From NCBI GenBank assembly GCA_009103225.1, contig RHPI01000797.1, positions 680,689 through 744,688 on the forward strand: a stretch of DNA of 64,000 nt, read 5' to 3'. The notes beneath the pieces are model-generated. The model was not told the origin of the DNA. It did no database searches and saw only the letters and a program-made list of their open reading frames with translations. The translations under genes and the position numbers were made by a program. Each line of letters begins with the position of its first letter. Within the stretch, counting starts at the first letter, position 1. This stretch comes from Chlorokybus atmophyticus (Eukaryota > Streptophyta > Chlorokybophyceae > Chlorokybales > Chlorokybaceae). Shown here piece after piece: positions 58,177 through 64,000 of this stretch.

Positions 58177-60020
58177 CTATCTTTCCTCTGATCGTACCAT
58201 GTCAATTGTGATAGCATATACTCGATTCCGCTTGATACCAGTTTCCTCGGCAACTTGCCGAGTAGCCTGCACATATTGCCATGATCAAGGCCAATCCAGA
58301 TTGCTCAGCTAGCACTAAAGTATGACTAACAATGCGCCAGTTGCCCACACAAACACTAGATGCAGTAGAGAACAAGGACGTCAGTACCTCTGATGCGCTC
58401 ACACCTCCGTCAAACAAAGCGCGCAGGCGCTGAGCAAGCTCAGCATCTGAGACTGGCTCCACAGCATGCTCGTATCCAGCGATCAACAAAGTAATCTCCC
58501 CACGCGGTGCATGCTCATCAAAGTGAGCTTTGGCATCACCTAAAGTCCCTCTCCAGAACTGTCAGATATTTGCATGTAGTTAAGAATGACCGTATGCACC
58601 TTGCAAGGCCTGGCAACATGTACACGGCAAACCTCTTCGTGCAATTTGGTAAGCTCCCTTGCCACAACGCATTTCCTGACAGCCATAACTTTGTCAGTTG
58701 TGACAAAGCATGTAGTTAGTGTCAATGCAACAAGGAGAGCATTACCGCCACATACCTGTCAGGCCTGAAGGCTTCAGCAGCATTTTGTAGTGTCGCTTGC
58801 AGGCGATGCGGGGGCACATAAAATGCAACGGTTTGTTCCACCGTGGCAAACCGAGACAGCGTCTGCCGCCTGGCAGCCGCTGGTGCTGGTAGAAACCCAC
58901 CTGACGATGACAACAACCACAACAAACACGTGAATGTCTGTATAAAATTGCAGCGACCATGAAAGCTACCGATCATGCGTGCCTTCATCACCAGAGCAGG
59001 ACTACCTACCAAACATGAACTCGCGCGTCGACAGTCCAGACGCCACAAGTGCGGACAGCACAGCTGATGGGCCAGGCACGCTGAACACCCTCACCCCTTC
59101 CTCAATGCAATGCTGAACCTGCAGAAGGTTCCCATTTGAGCTATAACCATTGAGAGCGCCAAGCTTGATGTGGCCAAGCATCCAGACATAAAAAACAGCA
59201 ACCTGATCAGAATACAGAGGCTTACCAGCACAGCGCCAGGATCGCTCACACCCGGCATGCCCGCATCTGAAACCAGAGCAAGAGCCTGCCCCTGTTGCAA
59301 CCTTTCCACAAACGCACTGCTTTTCTGCCTCTCGTTGTGCTCATTGCAGCTTATCAGCCGCGTGCTGATCGCATAGTGGTTCAAAAGCTTCACAGTGTGG
59401 CGAGTGTCTTCCGCAAGCACCGCGTCTGCCTCTCGCAAGATACGCAGAGCTCTGTGCAACAAGCAGTGAACACCTATACAACAGATCACCAGATGCTGTA
59501 TGCGTGGTCAATGGCATGCTGTCAACGAGGCAGTAGCAAAGCCCCGCGTGCAGACGTATTCCTGACTGGTACCTGAGTGTGATATCTTCAAGGTTTCCTA
59601 TTGGAGTGGCAACCAGATACAGACCAGCAGCTAGAGGCCCCTGGAATGCAGGTAACCTCAACCGTCAGTGCTACTAGCTGCTGAACACAATGTGCGCCAG
59701 TAGCCGAAACACCACTGAATACGACATTACAACAAGTTGCTTGCGTCAAAACACGTTTATGCAAAGACAAGGCACGCACCGACTGTGCGGTTTGCAGTGC
59801 AGCGACGGCTTTGAGATGATCAGCAATGCTGCTGGTCGTGTCCCCTGCTGTAGGACCGGTTCCTGTGCTGGACAAAGTCAGTCAGGTTGGAAGGGAGGGT
59901 TCAAGTGCGGTCCCAGCATGCTGCCTGACAACAACGACTGAAGGTACTGGCCCGCACTGCAACCATGCATGCATGCTGTACCTGTAGCCTACAGAACAAC
60001 ACGAGCGCAGCAGGCGCCAT
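58177..60020 (-). CDS. RsmI-type rRNA (cytidine-2'-O) methyltransferase
   Basis: Exons: about 60020-59982 and 59870-59780 (both uncertain), then 59640-59573, 59451-59226, 59118-59010, 58900-58756, 58675-58626, 58548-58388, 58266-58177. RsmI uses SAM to 2'-O-methylate the conserved cytidine 1402 of bacterial-type 16S rRNA; in a eukaryote the target is organellar. Seen in order: VATPIGNLEDITLRALRIL, AEDTRHTVKLLNHY, LVSDAGMPGVSDPGA, FSVPGPSAVLSALVASGLST, GFLPAP, FYVPPHRL, VVARELTKLHEEVCR, LGDAKAHFDEHAPRGEITLL and the C-terminal ATRQVAEETGIKRNRVYAI, ending in TAG. All conserved blocks are present and phases agree from the third exon on. The leader has transit-peptide composition, but phases of exons 1 and 2 do not match, so the true start may differ. 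It is head-to-head with the CBM20 gene. Confidence 0.92.
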
Positions 60021-60785
60021 CTTCCACCGCTCAATTGCCGCGCTCTGGCATGCACGAAGGTGTCAAAGACAAATCACACTGCGGCAACTGAAAGTAAAAC
60101 AGGAGGTAGGCATGCAACTAAGCAGAATAAGGTAAACCAGCATTGTAATTGAATTTTCAGCAATAAAGCGGGCTTTGACGTAAGTACTTCGGTGTTGAAG
60201 TAACCCAACGCAGCTTGCAACAATCGCAACGTTGATGCAGCTTCATTTAGCTAAGGAAACCACAGCCAACAAGCGAATGCATTGCCCCGCAGCAGCATGT
60301 CCACCTGCAAGGTTGTATGCGAACAGCGCATGACGGCAGCAGCAGCCTTCTCCTCGTGCCGCTCCACTGCCTCCAACCAGCCGAGGACAGTCTCCACGAC
60401 ACCCCCGCCGCCGCCGCCATGCCGGAGCCTAGCGTCACACTTCACGCAGGGACGTCGTCACACTATAGCACACCGCATCACGCACCTCTTGGTCACACGT
60501 GATAGGCGTCACGTACGGTGCAGTGTTTTGCCGCCAACGCCGGAGCTGATGCGCAGTGTGAGCCGTAAGATGACAAGCCTCGCTGTGCACATTGCAATGC
60601 AAACAGGGAGAGCACGCCGAAGTCCAGCCGTGGGCGTGCGCGGTGCAATCTTGCACTAAGATTGCGCGGGCGGGCGTCGGCGCTAGCAGTGCGCGACGCA
60701 GGTTATGTGCAGGACCCACATTACAGTGCAATCAATCGGAGGTCTCTTGCCACGGCGGCATTGTGGAGGTGGAGTGTGTGTGGCA
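60021..60785. promoter_or_regulatory. Divergent RsmI/CBM20 intergenic region
   Basis: 765 bp between the assumed start codons, so both promoters lie here. It is GC-rich to the right, with a CCGCCGCCGCC tract at about 60407-60418 and GCGGGCGGGCG near 60666. No TATA box is clear. Because the RsmI start is uncertain, the boundary on that side may shift. Confidence 0.45.
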
Positions 60786-63700
60786 ATGGCGGCGGCGGGG
60801 ATGGTGTCGTCGTCGTCCGGGGCCGGCGTGGCTGCTGCGGGCCTGGAGGTGCTTGCGCCTGTCTGCGCGAACGGCTTGCCAGCCTGCGCCAAGAGCGCCG
60901 CAAGGCCGGCTGCCGGGGCACGGCTGCGGCTAGGCAGCAGGTGAGGATGAAACCCAGGCCCCGGGCAGGCGCTTGCGCAAATTGCATTGTGGGATCAAGT
61001 TTCAGAGTAGTGTCATCTTGTCTGAGTGTTTGCATGGATGACGTCCACCGACCACGGCCACGCTATCACACATTGTGCACAGTGCGCTGCCAATCGGGCA
61101 TGCATGTCAAGACTGCGTTGGTTACGAAGTTGACACAATTGAATGCATGGCACTCTGCAAAGCTTCTTGCACCGATCATGAGGAATTAAAAGCTGCCCGA
61201 CCTCACAAGTTGTTGTGGTATCCAGACCTGCTGCATTCGTGCCAATAAGGTCGGCCAAGAGAGCCACAGGTAAGCCGTATACGCTTGCCTCCGCACCAAT
61301 CAGGGTGGTGGTGGCGCCATGGACCCGGAATCCAACATGCGTCTTTCTGCTGCATGTGCCGCAGGTGCCGCACAGCGAGGTGTTACTCTTGCGACCGCCT
61401 CATCTGACGAACCAGAAGGCAGTGCAGATGCTCCCCGAGAAGAAGCTCCTGCAGGTGCGGACTCGTGAATGCCTGTGGCGACACTGACCTGCTCCACGGA
61501 CGCAGACACTGCCCTCTCAGCTTGCACAACAACATGCAATGAGACGTCCTGATCTTCTTCTGAACTATGCAGATAAATGCATGTTTCGCGAAGTCACCGT
61601 GCAGTTCAGCCTGCAGCAACCCTGCATGTTTGGCCAGAAGTATGTTCTGGTTGGCTCGCACCCCGTCCTGGGTGAGTGGAGCGTTGATAAGGCCATACGC
61701 TTGAACTGGAGCGAAGGAGATGTATGGATAGCAGAGGCGGTGAGTTTACATCACAACCTGCAGATATATGCAGGCCTGATGGTTCGCAGTTTAAAACATT
61801 TGCAGCATTGCACGTTCAGCAGCCACTGCATGCGTTAGTGCATGCACATTTTATCTCGTCCAACAATATTTATTGCTTCTGTATTGTAAGCACATCAGGT
61901 TCTAGACAATGGTATGCAGGCTTGAACGACGTCATCATGTCTTGCCATCTTATTGGCAGCACCAAGCATACCTGGCTGCATGTCTTTGGCCAATGCACGT
62001 GCGGCTGTCAACCTGAGCCACATATGGTCCTCCATGAATTGCCCTGCAACGCTCAATGCTTGCTTATTACATTCAGGTGTTGCCAGCTGGAGACCATTGT
62101 GAATACAAGTACCTATTGCTGGATTGCAACGATCTGGTTGTCACCTGGCAACCAGGAAACAATATGTCCCTTGACATCCCAGATACAGCAAATGATTCCA
62201 TCATTGCCGTGCTAGACACGTGGGATGGCGGTCGCTTTGACACTGCTGTGCTTGCGAAGCCATCACCCGAGGAAACAGGTGCAGCTGATGCTGCAGTTGA
62301 AGCTCCCGGCTCAGAAGCTCCTGAGGTATTGATGATAGCTGAATTTGTATGGTGCTTGCACTGTTTGAGATGTCGGCAACCATGCAACAACATGCAACAT
62401 CTTGTTAGGTCAAGGAGGCTGAGAATAAGGCTGTGGACGAGCTCACAAAAGAAGGGGTACGTACTGTGTTGCCACTTGCAGCATTGCACGCGGTAACATC
62501 CGTCTCATGTTGGATTGTACAGGGTTCGTCTGCAGATACATCTGGCACCACAGAGTTCTTGTCGAATGAGGCTGCTGACACTGAATGTCCTGAAGAGGAA
62601 GCTGCCATGGCAGCAACAGAAACGCCTTTTGTACAGGAGTCTGCTGCGGTAAGCTGGGCCTTTTGAGCGCTGACAGTGAACGCATCCCCTTTCGTGTGCC
62701 TAATGCACTTGTTCTCTATCAGGCTGAGAAGGCAGAAGAAAGTGCCGTGGAAGAGGCCACCAAGGTGCGCATTGGTGGCGCGGTTGTGCTTGTAAGTGTT
62801 GACGCTGATGTATTATTGTTACCTGCAGGACCCCTCACAGTTATCAGGAGAGGCTGTGGACAACGAGCACCCTGAGGAAATAGCTGCTATGGCAGCAACC
62901 GAAACCCCATATGTAAAGGAAACTGCGGCGGTGAGTTCTGGTGCACTTCTGTGGACATCGCAAGCAGCGCTTGCTTGTCAGTCCATCAATCTGTTTGGTT
63001 GAGTGCATCCAAAGGCAAAGGCGGCACACTTAGTACTTTTGCCATCAGTCAGCAATGCTGAGGTGTACATCCGGACAGCCTGCATAACGTCCTGTGTGAT
63101 ATCAGTGTCTTAAGCATTGTTAAGAGGCAGCAGAAGTCTGAGACAGCCGCAGGGCATGTGAAGTAGTAGAAATGGACATTGTGATGGCACTCGCGCTTAG
63201 GAGCTAGATCTGGTTTTGTCCAGCAGCAGATGTAGCCGGTTGCCAATTGGGTGGGTCGCCACACTATTGCAAGCTGAGGTCGTGCCGCTTTGCAGGCAGA
63301 AAAGGCTGAAGAGGATGCGGTGTCTACTGCACAGGCTCACGAGGTAGATGGCAGACAGGTCTCACTGCTGCTTTTCCACAGACATGTTTTCCCATAGTGA
63401 CATACAGAACAGCCAGCTGATGGTGGAAAGGAACGCTAGAATAGCGCATTTAAACGCACTGTCGTGCAGAGTCCGCAAGAGGAGGTCGCGCAAGCATCTG
63501 ATGTCGCAGTGGAAGCAGCTTATGGGCCCACGGACGCTGTCGAAGATCTGAGTAAGCAGTCTTGTCAATATTGGACGCATATTGGATCCATATTGGACGC
63601 ATTACTGAAGGATATCAAGATGCCTGATCGGCTGACTGCTTGTGTGCTATGCGCTCCAGGTTCCAAGGAAATGCAACAAAGTGTGAGCTCAAACTCCGAT

Positions 63701-64000
63701 GTCACCGCCGCATCTGGCAGTCAAACGGTACGCTCATGCGTTGCAAGTTTCAGCATGTTAGCAATGTCACAATGGCCGCGAGCAGATCTGCGCGTCGGTT
63801 TGTTCTCCGTAGGTGTCGTATGCGATGCGAAGCGCAAGCTTCTAGGTCCGAGTAGTCCCCGCTTAGCCGATGTCGGTGTGCTTCTTTTGCAGATAGTGAC
63901 CGATGTCAGTCAAGCACCAGCTGCACCAAAGCGGCGTCGCGCGCGCAAGGCAGACGCCACAGCTGGCAGCGGAGACGCTGCCACCAATGGGGTCCTCCAG
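60786..64000 (+). CDS. CBM20 starch-binding protein (3' end beyond window)
   Basis: Thirteen exons in view: 60786-60940, 61226-61269, 61365-61454, 61573-61739, 62077-62325, 62409-62456, 62523-62648, 62723-62764, 62829-62930, 63296-63343, 63470-63551, 63660-63727, 63893 to the window edge. The first exons give an Ala/Ser/Arg-rich transit peptide. Exons 4-5 form one CBM20 domain at about residues 97-165: VQFSLQQPCMFGQKYVLVGS, LGEWSVDKAIRLNW, GDVWIAEAVLPAG, CEYKYLLLD and VTWQPGNNM, with the conserved starch-contacting Trp and Lys positions. The rest is acidic and Ala/Glu-rich. Exons 6-11 are a repeated exon pair (KAEE-type short exon, then PEE-AAMAATETP-type exon), all phase 0. The last exon in view is basic (APKRRRARK). 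The role is probably plastid starch binding; no catalytic domain is visible within the window, so a dikinase or other enzyme domain downstream cannot be excluded. Confidence 0.87.

Overview
This window is nuclear DNA from a green-lineage eukaryote with intron-rich genes; nothing prokaryotic is present. Three plant-type genes point to Viridiplantae: a plastid glycerol-3-phosphate acyltransferase with a transit peptide, an MMD1/MS1-type PHD protein and a CYP63-type RS cyclophilin. A CFAP100 axonemal gene implies motile flagella. The compact gene spacing (about one gene per 5 kb), (GA)n/(GT)n microsatellites and roughly 50% GC fit a flagellate green alga, perhaps an early-diverging streptophyte. 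That placement is inference; no species can be named from the sequence alone.

Layout. 1-3.2 kb: no gene. 3.2-6.2 kb (+): MMD1/MS1-like PHD protein. 6.2-11.8 kb: microsatellite-rich spacer with an assembly gap. 11.9-16.7 kb (-): PHO1/XPR1-type SPX-EXS phosphate exporter, 14 exons. 18.9-22 kb: two decayed retroelement pieces (a reverse transcriptase and a zinc-knuckle gag). 23.8-25.3 kb (-) LSM12 and 25.8-29.4 kb (+) AP-4 mu subunit form a head-to-head pair. 30.2-36.5 kb (-): large SYCP2-like meiotic axis protein. 39.3-41.8 kb (-) RS cyclophilin and 42.7-45.0 kb (+) fructosamine-3-kinase form a head-to-head pair. 45.3-48.8 kb (-) CFAP100 and 49.3-53.5 kb (+) plastid GPAT form another; the GPAT is broken by a 1.76-kb poly-G artefact. 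54.5-55.7 kb (-): small FKBP. 55.7-58.2 kb: AT-rich spacer with a palindromic tandem duplication. 58.2-60.0 kb (-) RsmI-type rRNA methyltransferase and 60.8 kb to the window end (+) a CBM20 starch-binding protein form the last head-to-head pair.

I built the gene models by hand, joining exons at GT-AG, GC-AG and, in LSM12, AT-AC boundaries. I checked that codon phase was kept and that the joined protein matched the remembered family pattern. Most internal boundaries are consistent in phase; first exons and a few joints in SYCP2, RsmI and LSM12 are less sure and are marked. The genes are ordinary housekeeping genes that do not act in one pathway. The notable points are the SYCP2-like protein carrying both animal-type N-terminal domains and a coiled-coil tail, the presence of an MMD1-like meiotic/sporogenesis factor, a probable U12 AT-AC intron, recurrent GC-AG introns, and exon-pair duplication in the CBM20 gene.
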